A stretch of 47,328 nucleotides of DNA. Origin: Microcaldota archaeon (GTDB taxonomy: Archaea > Micrarchaeota > Micrarchaeia > Micrarchaeales > CABMGC01). The notes below the pieces were generated by a model. It was not told the origin of the DNA, made no database searches, and saw nothing but the letters and a program-made list of their open reading frames with translations. The stretch spans positions 1 through 47,328 of the forward strand of contig JAGDXY010000026.1 of NCBI GenBank assembly GCA_023256495.1, read 5' to 3'. Position numbers and translations under genes: made by a program. Within the stretch, counting starts at the first letter, position 1; every line of letters begins with the position of its first letter. This document shows positions 17,624 to 26,518 of the stretch, one piece after another.

Positions 17624-19855
17624 ATGAAAAAATCTAGCAAAAAAGAGGCAAAGAAGGCACAAGCAGCTATAGAGTATTTAACTACCTATGGCTGGGCATT
17701 GATAATAGCTGCTATTGCCTTAATTGCTTTATATACCTTTGTATTTGCTCCTTCAATTCTTGTACCTAATTCATGTTCATTTACTTATGGTGCTTATTGT
17801 CAAGATTTTGTCTTTGGCTCAAATACAACAGCATCAAGAATTACCCTTTTTCTTACAAATATTGAGAACTATCCAATAATAAATCCATATGCAGAGATAA
17901 GTAGTTCATTTGGTAATTTTACAGGTTCATGTGCACCAAAGTTTGTATTGCGTGGCGGAGCAATTATATGCAATATTAATATACCTCAATCCTTTTCTAC
18001 AGGTACCTTTGTAAGCGGTTCATTAACTTTATATGCTACTCCCTGCCCAAGTGGTAATTATAGCTCTTGCGAGTCAATAAGCAAACAAGCATATGTTGGT
18101 TCATTCAAAGCCCATGTTGTTCCATTTTTGCAAAATACACCATTAACTATTTCATTAACTGCTCAAAATACAACACAAGCAGCAAATGGTGCATTGGATC
18201 GATTAACTGCTCTTGTAAAGATGCTTGGTTATCCTCTTGGTGGTGCAACAGTTAATTTTACTTCTAATTCTATTAATGCAAGCATATCACCAAATTTTGC
18301 AACAACAGGTTCAAATGGTGAAGCGATTTCTTATATAAGCTCATATACAACTGGTAATGTAATCGTAAAAGCAACATTTGCAAATGTAAGTGCAAATATA
18401 ACAATAGATTTTGTACCACCAGTCAATATTTCTTTTTCATTGATAAACACTCAAATATGCAAAGGAACAACAGCTACGAGCTCAGCAATTCTCGAGATTA
18501 ATAACAAATATTATTATTGCTCAAACTTCCCTGTTTATATAAGCGTTGCCCCTGGTTCAAAAATTTATTATAAATTCCTTTCCCCATTATCTGGTCCAAT
18601 CAATACAAGATATATATGGAATAGCACTTCTGGTCTTGGTGCAACAAACCAATCTGGCTATATAATTGCTATTTCAAATGGCACTGTTGTTGCATCTTAT
18701 AAAACACAATATTATCTAACAATGCTTGCTAATCCTAGCAATGGTGGTTCTGTATCACCAAATAGCAATTGGTACAATGCATCTTCACCAGTTACCATTG
18801 TTGCTACTCCAAATACAAATTATTTCTTCAAGAATTGGCTTGGCACTGGTAATGAGAGCTATACAGGAACAAGTCCAAGTGCACAAATAACAATAAACTC
18901 ACCAATAAATGAAACTGCCTATTTCTATTCAACCTCTACAACAACATCTACATCTTCTACTTCAACAACAACTTCTACAACAATTACAACCACTTCAACC
19001 TCTACAACTACTTCAACAACAACTTCTACAACAATTACAACTACTTCAACAAGAAGTTCAACATCAACATCGACATCAATAACAACTTCATCAACATCTA
19101 CTACAATATCAACTACATCAACTACATCGACTTTACCGGAATGCAATTGTGGTGAAAATTGGTATGCTTGTAATGGTACACTAGAAGAACAAGTATGTAG
19201 TGGTTGTCCTAGCAATTGTCCTAATTCAAGTATAAGTCAAATTACGTGTTCTGGTGCAGTTTATAGACAAGAAACTTGTGAAGCTTCAACATCAACTTCT
19301 ACAACAATTACAACTACTTCAACAAGAAGTTCAACATCAACAACTACTTTATCTACAACATCAACTGCGACATCGTCTTTATCTACAACATCAACTGCGA
19401 CATCGTCTACGACTTCTTCAACTTCAACAACAGCCTCTGGGGGTGGTTGTGTTCTTGGCAATGATACAATTACCCTATATAATGGAGCAACTATACCTAT
19501 ATCCGATTTAAGAGTTGGTGATTATGTGCTAGCATATGATAATGGTAGTTTAGAAGTTTCAAGAGTTACAGGTATATCATATTCATACACAGATATTATA
19601 GAATATATTAATAGCAAGCTTGGAGTAACCCCAACAGACCAGCCACTATATATAAGAAATTCAACATATACTGGTTGGATCAAGAACCCAGATGAAATAA
19701 AAATTGGTTGGTACATGTATAATCCAGTAAACAACACATGGATTATGGTCCAAAACATTAGCTATAAAGTAGGAGTATTTAAGGTATATGATATAGTTAC
19801 ATCGAAATCTAATACCTTTATAGTTGATAATTCATTAGCAGATGTGAAAACATGA
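17624..19855 (+). CDS. Pilin-signal (class III) multidomain adhesin with C-terminal Hint domain
   Basis: KKAQAAIEYLTTYGWALIIAAIALIAL signal; Big_1/invasin-like Ig region; InlB B-repeat-like GGSVSPNSNWYNASSPVTIVATPNTNYFFKNWLG; Ser/Thr-rich linkers; Cys-rich module; C-terminal GGGCVLGNDTITLYNGATIPISDLRVGDYVLAYD...VTPTDQPLYIRN...VYDIVTSKSNTFIVDNSLADVKT. Confidence 0.82.
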   Translation: MKKSSKKEAKKAQAAIEYLTTYGWALIIAAIALIALYTFVFAPSILVPNSCSFTYGAYCQDFVFGSNTTASRITLFLTNIENYPIINPYAEISSSFGNFTGSCAPKFVLRGGAIICNINIPQSFSTGTFVSGSLTLYATPCPSGNYSSCESISKQAYVGSFKAHVVPFLQNTPLTISLTAQNTTQAANGALDRLTALVKMLGYPLGGATVNFTSNSINASISPNFATTGSNGEAISYISSYTTGNVIVKATFANVSANITIDFVPPVNISFSLINTQICKGTTATSSAILEINNKYYYCSNFPVYISVAPGSKIYYKFLSPLSGPINTRYIWNSTSGLGATNQSGYIIAISNGTVVASYKTQYYLTMLANPSNGGSVSPNSNWYNASSPVTIVATPNTNYFFKNWLGTGNESYTGTSPSAQITINSPINETAYFYSTSTTTSTSSTSTTTSTTITTTSTSTTTSTTTSTTITTTSTRSSTSTSTSITTSSTSTTISTTSTTSTLPECNCGENWYACNGTLEEQVCSGCPSNCPNSSISQITCSGAVYRQETCEASTSTSTTITTTSTRSSTSTTTLSTTSTATSSLSTTSTATSSTTSSTSTTASGGGCVLGNDTITLYNGATIPISDLRVGDYVLAYDNGSLEVSRVTGISYSYTDIIEYINSKLGVTPTDQPLYIRNSTYTGWIKNPDEIKIGWYMYNPVNNTWIMVQNISYKVGVFKVYDIVTSKSNTFIVDNSLADVKT
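19020..19069 (+). repeat. 50-bp direct repeat, copy 1
   Basis: CAACTTCTACAACAATTACAACTACTTCAACAAGAAGTTCAACATCAACA; identical copy at 19293-19342. Confidence 0.92.
19293..19342 (+). repeat. 50-bp direct repeat, copy 2
   Basis: Identical to 19020-19069; offset 273 bp = 91 codons. Confidence 0.92.
19348..19407 (+). repeat. Perfect 2 x 30-bp tandem repeat (10-aa unit LSTTSTATSS)
   Basis: TTTATCTACAACATCAACTGCGACATCGTC twice in direct succession. Confidence 0.92.
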
Positions 19856-19869
19856 AACGGGTGATTTAG

Positions 19870-20625
19870 ATGTTGCAAAACATATTTTTAAATAAAAAAT
19901 ATATAATTTTATTATTGTTATTAATAATTATAATTCTTCTAATTTATAGTTATTATTCATTAAGAACAAACACACCAGAATATAATTTAACTACTTCTAT
20001 ATCAACTTATACTACAATTAAAAATACTTATACTACAATTAAAAATTATACTTTAAATTTTACTGTTATTGATAATATTATCAATAAGTTCTCACCACCC
20101 ATACTACTTGGAAATGTATCTTTTAGCAATTATACTCTTAATATCACTAATTGCTCAGAAGATGCCTTTGTTAAAGCATATTACTCATCCAATACATTAG
20201 AGAAAGCACCACCATATAATTTTACAAGTTTATTTAATAGACAACCGATTACCGAATACATAGATATTGCGTATCTATATAATCCAGAGCAATATAATAA
20301 CTGGTTTGAACATGGCGGTGGTATTTGTTTATATAACTTTAATTTGATATTAGGGAATTCACAGCATAAAATTATAAATTATACATATAGAAACATACCA
20401 ATAAGAGTATATTACCTATATAACTTTACAAATGAGGGATTAAATCTTACATATAATCAATATATTGGTAAAAAACCTAACTTATATTGGATCTTTGCGA
20501 TAGCATCATATAAGAATTTAAGAGTTGTGTATGGTGAATGGGGCTTTGAAGGTTATCAAAACATAACAAGAGTAATGAATGAAGAAAACAAGACATTAAA
20601 CATTTTAATTAATTTAACTAAATAA
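19870..20625 (+). CDS. Uncharacterised single-TM extracellular protein
   Basis: N-terminal hydrophobic segment then Asn/Tyr-rich ectodomain with many N-X-S/T sequons; 15 bp downstream of the Hint adhesin. Confidence 0.55.
   Translation: MLQNIFLNKKYIILLLLLIIIILLIYSYYSLRTNTPEYNLTTSISTYTTIKNTYTTIKNYTLNFTVIDNIINKFSPPILLGNVSFSNYTLNITNCSEDAFVKAYYSSNTLEKAPPYNFTSLFNRQPITEYIDIAYLYNPEQYNNWFEHGGGICLYNFNLILGNSQHKIINYTYRNIPIRVYYLYNFTNEGLNLTYNQYIGKKPNLYWIFAIASYKNLRVVYGEWGFEGYQNITRVMNEENKTLNILINLTK
20005..20046 (+). repeat. 2 x 21-bp tandem repeat (TYTTIKN)
   Basis: ACTTATACTACAATTAAAAAT twice in direct succession. Confidence 0.85.
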
Positions 20626-20649
20626 ATTATTACCTTTTAGATTTAATTT

Positions 20650-21252
20650 TTGATGCATATGTATAAAATAAAAACTATAATATCTTTTATACTATTAATT
20701 ATTCTAATTTTCGTTATTCTAATTTTTATTAATTATAAACAACATAATTTATCAAAGGAAAATGCTATATGCTACTTAACAATGCTTGGAAACGAATATT
20801 TTAAGAATAAAGAATATGTTTTATTAGTAAATTTTAATTTGTTTTTATCCAAATTTCCAAATAAAGGTGTTGGTTATTTACATAATTTTAATTCTTCTAT
20901 ATTATTTGGCGACTCTTCGCTTGCAAACAGTATCGCTGTTTTTATATTCAACAATTCTTATCTAGCTAAAAAGATGTTTTATAATAATTCTATTTTAGAG
21001 TCTTATTTTACATATGAGATAAATGAAAGTCTTATATCAAACAATACTATTAATTTTTCTAATATAATTATTAAGAAATTCGTTTTTCAGACAAAATTAA
21101 CTAGTTACAATAATACAAACATTACTTTTTATACTTATACAGATGCTTTTGTATATAATAATATATTATTTCTTGGAGTATTTGAAAATAGTTCGATTGA
21201 GAGCAATTTAACTTATAATTTAATTTCTCTATTTAAAAATAATACTTGTTAG
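20650..21252 (+). CDS. Uncharacterised single-TM extracellular protein
   Basis: N-terminal TM (TIISFILLIILIFVILIFINY), Asn-rich ectodomain; follows 19870..20625 with a 24-bp gap. Confidence 0.5.
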   Translation: MMHMYKIKTIISFILLIILIFVILIFINYKQHNLSKENAICYLTMLGNEYFKNKEYVLLVNFNLFLSKFPNKGVGYLHNFNSSILFGDSSLANSIAVFIFNNSYLAKKMFYNNSILESYFTYEINESLISNNTINFSNIIIKKFVFQTKLTSYNNTNITFYTYTDAFVYNNILFLGVFENSSIESNLTYNLISLFKNNTC

Positions 21253-22682
21253 ATTTCTTTTGAAAAATACCAAATAGGGCCATATTCGGTGTCTTCTATT
21301 ATTATATTAAATTCTTTCTTTAATCTCTCTCTGATCTTGTCTGCCTCTTCATATTTACCAAGTTTTCTTAGTTCTTCTCTTTCTTCTATTAGATTATATA
21401 TTTCATTGCTAAGTTCTTTTTTGTATAAATCTTCTCTTTCTAATATACCAAGTATATTTGAGTAATTCTTTACAAAACTGATTGCTTCACCCTTTATTTC
21501 TTTTTCTATACCACCATTATCTTGTATATAGCTTCTTATATAGCTTAAGAATGAAATCAATATCTTAAGAGCCTCTGGTGTATTAAAATCATAGTTCATT
21601 GCTTCTTTAAATGCATTTGAAAACTTCTTAATTTCTTCTTTAACTAAATCTTTTTTACTAGTTTCTTTTTCTCTTGCATTATATAATAATGAAAATGAAT
21701 TATAGATATACTCTAGCTTTTTCTTTGAGTTTTCAACCAATGATTCTTGATAATCTATCTCACTTCTATAGTGAGAAGAAGCAACCATTATCTTAAGAAC
21801 TTCTGGGTCATATTTTTCTAGAAATTCCCTTATTGTTATAAAGTTCTTTAGGCTCTTACTCATCTTTTCTCCTTTTATTTTTAATATACCTGTATGCAAC
21901 CAATATTTTACAAAAGGCTTTACCCCATATGCTGCCTCTGCCTGTGCAATTTCATTTGTATGGTGTGGAAATATTAATTCTGTAGCCCCACCATGTATAT
22001 CATATTGTGGCCCAAATATAGAATATGTCATTGCAGTATCTTCAATATGCCAACCAGGTCTTCCTCTTAGTTTCTTTTCCTCATTATTAAATCTTATAGT
22101 AATTTCCCAAAATGGCTCATTTGGCTTAGCTGCCTTCCATAACGAGAAATCATAAGTATTTATCTTTCCTTCTTTTGGTTCTATTCTATGCTTATTTAGC
22201 TCTTCTAGCTTCATGCCAGACAATTTAGTATAATCCTCAAATTTTGCTACATTGAAATAGATATCGCCATCTAGATAATATGCATATCCTTTATCTACTA
22301 ATATTTGTATTTGATCTCTAATTGCATCTATATAATCATGTGATCTAGGATATAAGTCTACATCCTTTTTTATATTTAGCTTCTCCATATCTTCTAGAAA
22401 TCTCCTTTCGTAATACCTTGCTAGTTCTATAGGCTCCATTCCTCTTTCATGCGCCCTTGCTATTATTTTATCATCTACATCTGTTATATTTTGCACATAA
22501 GTTACTTTATAGCCAAGATATCTTAGCCATCTTACTATTATAGAAAAATCAATATAATTTTTTGCATGACCTAAATGAGCATCATCATAGACTGTTTGAC
22601 CACATACATACATCTTTACTTCATTATCATGCAATGGTACAAATTCCTCATAGCTTCTACTTAGCGTATTATAAACTATCAT
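21249..22682 (-). CDS. cysS: Cysteinyl-tRNA synthetase
   Basis: MYVCGQTVYDDAHLGHAKNYIDFSIIVRWL, HGGATELIFPHHTNEIAQAEAA, GEKMSKSLKNFITIREFL. Confidence 0.96.
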   Translation of the reverse strand: MIVYNTLSRSYEEFVPLHDNEVKMYVCGQTVYDDAHLGHAKNYIDFSIIVRWLRYLGYKVTYVQNITDVDDKIIARAHERGMEPIELARYYERRFLEDMEKLNIKKDVDLYPRSHDYIDAIRDQIQILVDKGYAYYLDGDIYFNVAKFEDYTKLSGMKLEELNKHRIEPKEGKINTYDFSLWKAAKPNEPFWEITIRFNNEEKKLRGRPGWHIEDTAMTYSIFGPQYDIHGGATELIFPHHTNEIAQAEAAYGVKPFVKYWLHTGILKIKGEKMSKSLKNFITIREFLEKYDPEVLKIMVASSHYRSEIDYQESLVENSKKKLEYIYNSFSLLYNAREKETSKKDLVKEEIKKFSNAFKEAMNYDFNTPEALKILISFLSYIRSYIQDNGGIEKEIKGEAISFVKNYSNILGILEREDLYKKELSNEIYNLIEEREELRKLGKYEEADKIRERLKKEFNIIIEDTEYGPIWYFSKEI

Positions 22683-22753
22683 AATAACTCTTTTCTAAAA
22701 TAAAGTATTTAATTCTTAATCTATAAGTTTTGATATTTAAAATTAACTTGCTA

Positions 22754-23623
22754 TTAAGGAGGGCTATAAGAATTTTCCCAAGTAGAGTACCATATTATAC
22801 CATATGCTTTCGCGTTATAGTTATCTCCACTATAATCGTTTGCATTTCCATTCAATGGCCACCAAGCAATCAAGTTCTTTAAATCAATTGGTGCACCTCC
22901 AATACCTTCTTGATAAAGTGCTTTTATTTCATTTGCAGAAAGAGTTGTATTATAGTATTGTATGTTTGATATATAACCATAAAAGTTTCCATTTCCACCG
23001 CATCCAATGCATAATGGGTAGTTAGTAATATTTTCTGCAGTACATGTTGTAGAGCCAACTAGAGTACCATTTACATATAACTGCTCTAGCTGTGTGGCAT
23101 TATTATATATGCCTGTTATAAAATGCCAATTGCTATTACCCCAATTATAGCAGATTTCACACCAAATGTGTGGATAAGCACCTATACTCCATATAATTCC
23201 TTGGCCATTCCCACAATTTCTATTAGGTGTTAACAAATACCAATCTGTTGGATTAGACCATCTACCTTTGTTTATTACAGGTGCCCACGTTCCAAGAGGC
23301 ACTGGTTCATCAACCCATAGAGAAATAGAATAAGATGGTGGATCTTTAATATTTGGTGTTACAATAGCTTGATAATTAAATTGCGCCACATACTCAGGAA
23401 GCATATCTGTACAAGTGCCAACTAAGCTAAGAAATTGATTTGATCCTTGGGCATATCTATAAACTTGGCAAGAGCCAGGCTGTGCCTTAGGAGCAAATGT
23501 ATATGGATTTAATATACCAAGACTTGCTAATGCACCAAGAACAATAGAAATTACTAAAATAGCCCAACCATAAGTCATTAAATATTCCATAGCGCTTTGT
23601 AATTTTATTTTTAATATTTTCAT
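22754..23623 (-). CDS. Pilin-signal (class III) protein with LamG/concanavalin-like domain
   Basis: KLQSAMEYLMTYGWAILVISIVLGALASLGI start; LamG-like pattern SYSISLWVDEP..NWHFITGIYNN..LYVNGTLVG..YGYISNIQYYNTTLSANEIKALYQEG..LIAWWPLNGNANDYSG. Confidence 0.8.
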   Translation of the reverse strand: MKILKIKLQSAMEYLMTYGWAILVISIVLGALASLGILNPYTFAPKAQPGSCQVYRYAQGSNQFLSLVGTCTDMLPEYVAQFNYQAIVTPNIKDPPSYSISLWVDEPVPLGTWAPVINKGRWSNPTDWYLLTPNRNCGNGQGIIWSIGAYPHIWCEICYNWGNSNWHFITGIYNNATQLEQLYVNGTLVGSTTCTAENITNYPLCIGCGGNGNFYGYISNIQYYNTTLSANEIKALYQEGIGGAPIDLKNLIAWWPLNGNANDYSGDNYNAKAYGIIWYSTWENSYSPP

Positions 23624-23659
23624 ATTCTATAAATAATAAATAAAATATTAAAAGTTTAT

Positions 23660-23730
23660 GGACTCGGCGGGATTTGAACCCGCGACCTTCTCGTTGCGAA
23701 CGAGATGCTCTACCGCTGAGCTACGAGCCC
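23660..23730 (-). tRNA. tRNA-Ala(CGC)
   Basis: GGGCTCG..CTCAGCGGTAGAG..TCTCG-TTCGCAA-CGAGA..CGCGG-GTTCAAAT-CCCGC; G3-U70 pair typical of tRNA-Ala. Confidence 0.95.
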
Positions 23731-23785
23731 CTATTTAGATTTAACTAAGAATAGGCTTATTTATTTTTTTATTTTATATACTAAC

Positions 23786-25129
23786 ATGGATTCTAACAGG
23801 AATAAGTATAAATCTATATTTAAAGAAGTTTTAAAAGAGATAAAACCTAGTGAAAAAGAGAATGATTTTTATATAGATCAAGCAAATGAGATTGTAGAGC
23901 GTTTAGAAAAAGTATTGCCAAAAGATACAGAAGTAAGAGTAGTTGGCTCATTAGCAAGAGGCACTAATTTAAAAGGAAATTCAGATGTAGATATATTTAT
24001 TTTATTTGATAAAAAGCTAGGTAAAGAAAAAGCTGTAGAAAAAGGCATAGAATCTATAAAAAAGATCATTAAAAAAGAAGAGAAATATGAAATGAAATAT
24101 GCTGAGCACCCATATATAAGGCTTTATTTAAATTCAGGACTTAGAGCAGATATAGTTCCTGCTTTAAAGATTGATTCAATAGAGGAATTAGCAACTGCTG
24201 TTGATAGAACCCCTTTGCATAATAAGTTTTTGTTAGAGCATTTTAATGAGAAACAAAAAGATGAAGTGCGATTGCTTAAACAATTCTTAAAAGCTCATGG
24301 AATTTATGGCTCAGAGATAAAGACAAGAGGTTTTTCTGGTTATTTATCTGAGCTTTTAATTTATTTCTTTGGTGATTTTCTAAGTGTTTTGGAATATTTT
24401 TCTAAAGCAAAATTACCAATCTTATTAGATCCAAAAAATAAACTATTCCTAGACAATAGTTTTTCAAGAAAATTTGAAAGCGAATTTGTAGTAATAGATC
24501 CTATTGATCCTGATAGAAATGTAGCCGCTAGTGTATCAATAGAGAGTTTAGCAAGATTTGCAATCTTCTCTAGATTGTTTTTAAAAGACCCTAAAGTAAC
24601 AGATTTCTATGTTAAAGGCTACTCTAAAAATGAAGCAGAAAGCTTGATTAAATCTCTGAGTGATATGGGTATAGAGATTATAATCATTGAGTTTAATATT
24701 AAAGAAAAAAGCGAAGATATAATCATAGGCGAGCTTAATAGATTGGCACTTATTCTAAAAGAACAGCTAGAGGAGCAAGGTTTCTTATTATATAAAACTA
24801 TTGATTTCTTAAATGGAAATAAAGGGTATATTGCTTTAATAACTGATAAATATGAGTTATTGAGAGTGATAAGACCAGGACCAGATGCATTTATAGCACA
24901 AGGCGCAGAAGAATTTTTAAATAAGCATAGTTTTGTATTTATAGATAATAGTAAGCTTTATGCTATAGAAAAAACTTTAATTAAGAATATAAAATTAGCA
25001 AGCTTAATGATTTTAAAGAACTTAAAGAATGAAGATATAGATACAAACAATGCAAGAATTGTAGATAAAGAAAAAATCCTAGAGCCGCTTTATTTTTCTT
25101 TAATATATAAATTTTTAGTTGTTAGATAA
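23786..25129 (+). CDS. cca: Archaeal (class I) CCA-adding tRNA nucleotidyltransferase
   Basis: VRVVGSLARGTNLKGNSDVDIFILFDK nucleotidyltransferase motif, RADIVPAL, KQFLKAHGIYGSEIKTRGFSGYLSELLI. Confidence 0.95.
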   Translation: MDSNRNKYKSIFKEVLKEIKPSEKENDFYIDQANEIVERLEKVLPKDTEVRVVGSLARGTNLKGNSDVDIFILFDKKLGKEKAVEKGIESIKKIIKKEEKYEMKYAEHPYIRLYLNSGLRADIVPALKIDSIEELATAVDRTPLHNKFLLEHFNEKQKDEVRLLKQFLKAHGIYGSEIKTRGFSGYLSELLIYFFGDFLSVLEYFSKAKLPILLDPKNKLFLDNSFSRKFESEFVVIDPIDPDRNVAASVSIESLARFAIFSRLFLKDPKVTDFYVKGYSKNEAESLIKSLSDMGIEIIIIEFNIKEKSEDIIIGELNRLALILKEQLEEQGFLLYKTIDFLNGNKGYIALITDKYELLRVIRPGPDAFIAQGAEEFLNKHSFVFIDNSKLYAIEKTLIKNIKLASLMILKNLKNEDIDTNNARIVDKEKILEPLYFSLIYKFLVVR

Positions 25130-25634
25130 TCTTTTCTTTTATTAGCTCATCAGATAGCTCTATAAATCTATTTTTTCTTTTTCCTTTTAAAAATTCTATT
25201 ATCTCATTATAGTTTGGTCTTATAAATTCATATACATTCTTATAGTGCATAAATGCATTTAATCCGCAATAATCTATCGCCTCATCTATTAAATTATTAG
25301 TTATCTTTTCTTTGCTATAGCCTCTTTTCTCTAGTCTAGATCTAATTTTATTTAGATGCTCTCTTTTAACTAATACCCTTGCATTATCTAACCTAAATTC
25401 AGAAAGAATATGGCCTTCTATAATAAGATCCTTTTTTCTACTTATTTCTTTTTCAAGTCTCTTTTTTAATTTCATTGGCCTTACTATATATTCATTGTCT
25501 TCAATTCTATCATATAATGCATATTTTTTGACATAATCAGTTACATGCAATACCTCTATCTTAAGTCTTTTGCCTAATAAGTTAGAAAAATAAGTCTTGC
25601 CACTACCAGGGGTTCCAGTTACAACAATAATCAT
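25122..25634 (-). CDS. Fap7/AK6-type putative adenylate kinase
   Basis: VVTGTPGSGKTYFSNLLGKRL Walker A; IIEGHILSEF; RLEKRGYSKEKITNNLIDEAIDYCGLNAF. Confidence 0.88.
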   Translation of the reverse strand: MIIVVTGTPGSGKTYFSNLLGKRLKIEVLHVTDYVKKYALYDRIEDNEYIVRPMKLKKRLEKEISRKKDLIIEGHILSEFRLDNARVLVKREHLNKIRSRLEKRGYSKEKITNNLIDEAIDYCGLNAFMHYKNVYEFIRPNYNEIIEFLKGKRKNRFIELSDELIKEKII

Positions 25635-25635
25635 T

Positions 25636-26235
25636 TTATCTACTTAATACCATTTTTGCGTTATCAACTAATGACAACAAATAGGCTCTTGCATTTTCTA
25701 CATCTATTACAGGGCTTTTTGGTATGTTAAAAGCTAATATGTAAGCTCTTTTATCAGTTGAAAAGAACCAATTTCCTATACTATAATTATTATAGCTAAA
25801 TGAGACATCTGCTATATAAAAAGACGATTCTACTAGTTTTTTAAGCAATGTATCAATGCTTTCATCATATTTATCTATTATTATATCCTCTCTTATGTTG
25901 TTGCTTACATTTATTGAGTTTGGAAATATTATTGGTATATTGTTCTTTTCTGCATACTCACCTATTTTTGACATTATAGTCTTTGTTTGTGTATCAATAC
26001 TCTCTACAATTGAGTCAAACCTGTTCTTTTCATCACTAAGCGATGTCATAATCTTATCAAAATAATCATTTATATAGCTAACTAATGAGTTTATTTTAGG
26101 AAGCAATTCTTCTTTATTATCTGTATATTGCTCTGGGTGTCTAAGGAATTGTGATATACTAATACCAAATTTGCTTGAATAGCTATTATCTATCTCATCT
26201 AAGTATGACTCCACTGATTTATCTATATCAACCAT
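25636..26235 (-). CDS. Hypothetical protein
   Basis: 199-aa ORF directly upstream of the Fap7-like gene on the same strand; no motif recognised. Confidence 0.55.
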   Translation of the reverse strand: MVDIDKSVESYLDEIDNSYSSKFGISISQFLRHPEQYTDNKEELLPKINSLVSYINDYFDKIMTSLSDEKNRFDSIVESIDTQTKTIMSKIGEYAEKNNIPIIFPNSINVSNNIREDIIIDKYDESIDTLLKKLVESSFYIADVSFSYNNYSIGNWFFSTDKRAYILAFNIPKSPVIDVENARAYLLSLVDNAKMVLSR

Positions 26236-26278
26236 CTATATCACAATATTTATTAAAATAAAAATCTTTAAATATCTC

Positions 26279-26518
26279 ATGGATTCTATTATAGAGAGAA
26301 TAAACAAGAGCATATACCTGTTTGATAAAAATATAAGTTTGATTAATGAGAAAGAGCTCAGTGAAAAAGAAAAGCTTATAGTAGAGCTTGCAAAAGATTA
26401 TAGGAGAGATTCTACATCATGGCTTGAGAAAAATGATTATATAACCTCTTTTGCAGCTATAGAATATGCACATGGATTGCTTGATGCAATACTAAAACTA
26501 AAAGGATTGATCGAATGA
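26279..26518 (+). CDS. DUF357-like small helical protein
   Basis: YRRDSTSWLEKNDYITSFAAIEYAHGLLDAILKLKGLI pattern; overlaps the trm1 start by 4 bp. Confidence 0.75.
   Translation: MDSIIERINKSIYLFDKNISLINEKELSEKEKLIVELAKDYRRDSTSWLEKNDYITSFAAIEYAHGLLDAILKLKGLIE

Noticed and set aside
18940-19430. Repeat-dense region considered as a CRISPR array
   Set aside because: Repeats are in-frame Ser/Thr codons with irregular spacing inside a CDS, no unique equal-length spacers and no cas genes in the window.
18925-19461. Minus-strand Val/Asp/Glu repeat ORFs and plus-frame Gln/Leu repeat ORF across the Thr/Ser linker
   Set aside because: Alternative-frame readings of the ACA/TCA-type simple repeat; the pilin-Hint frame is continuous through it.
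19448-19855. Considered as a canonical self-splicing intein
   Set aside because: No homing endonuclease, no C-terminal His-Asn + Cys/Ser/Thr junction and no C-extein; better described as a terminal Hint domain.
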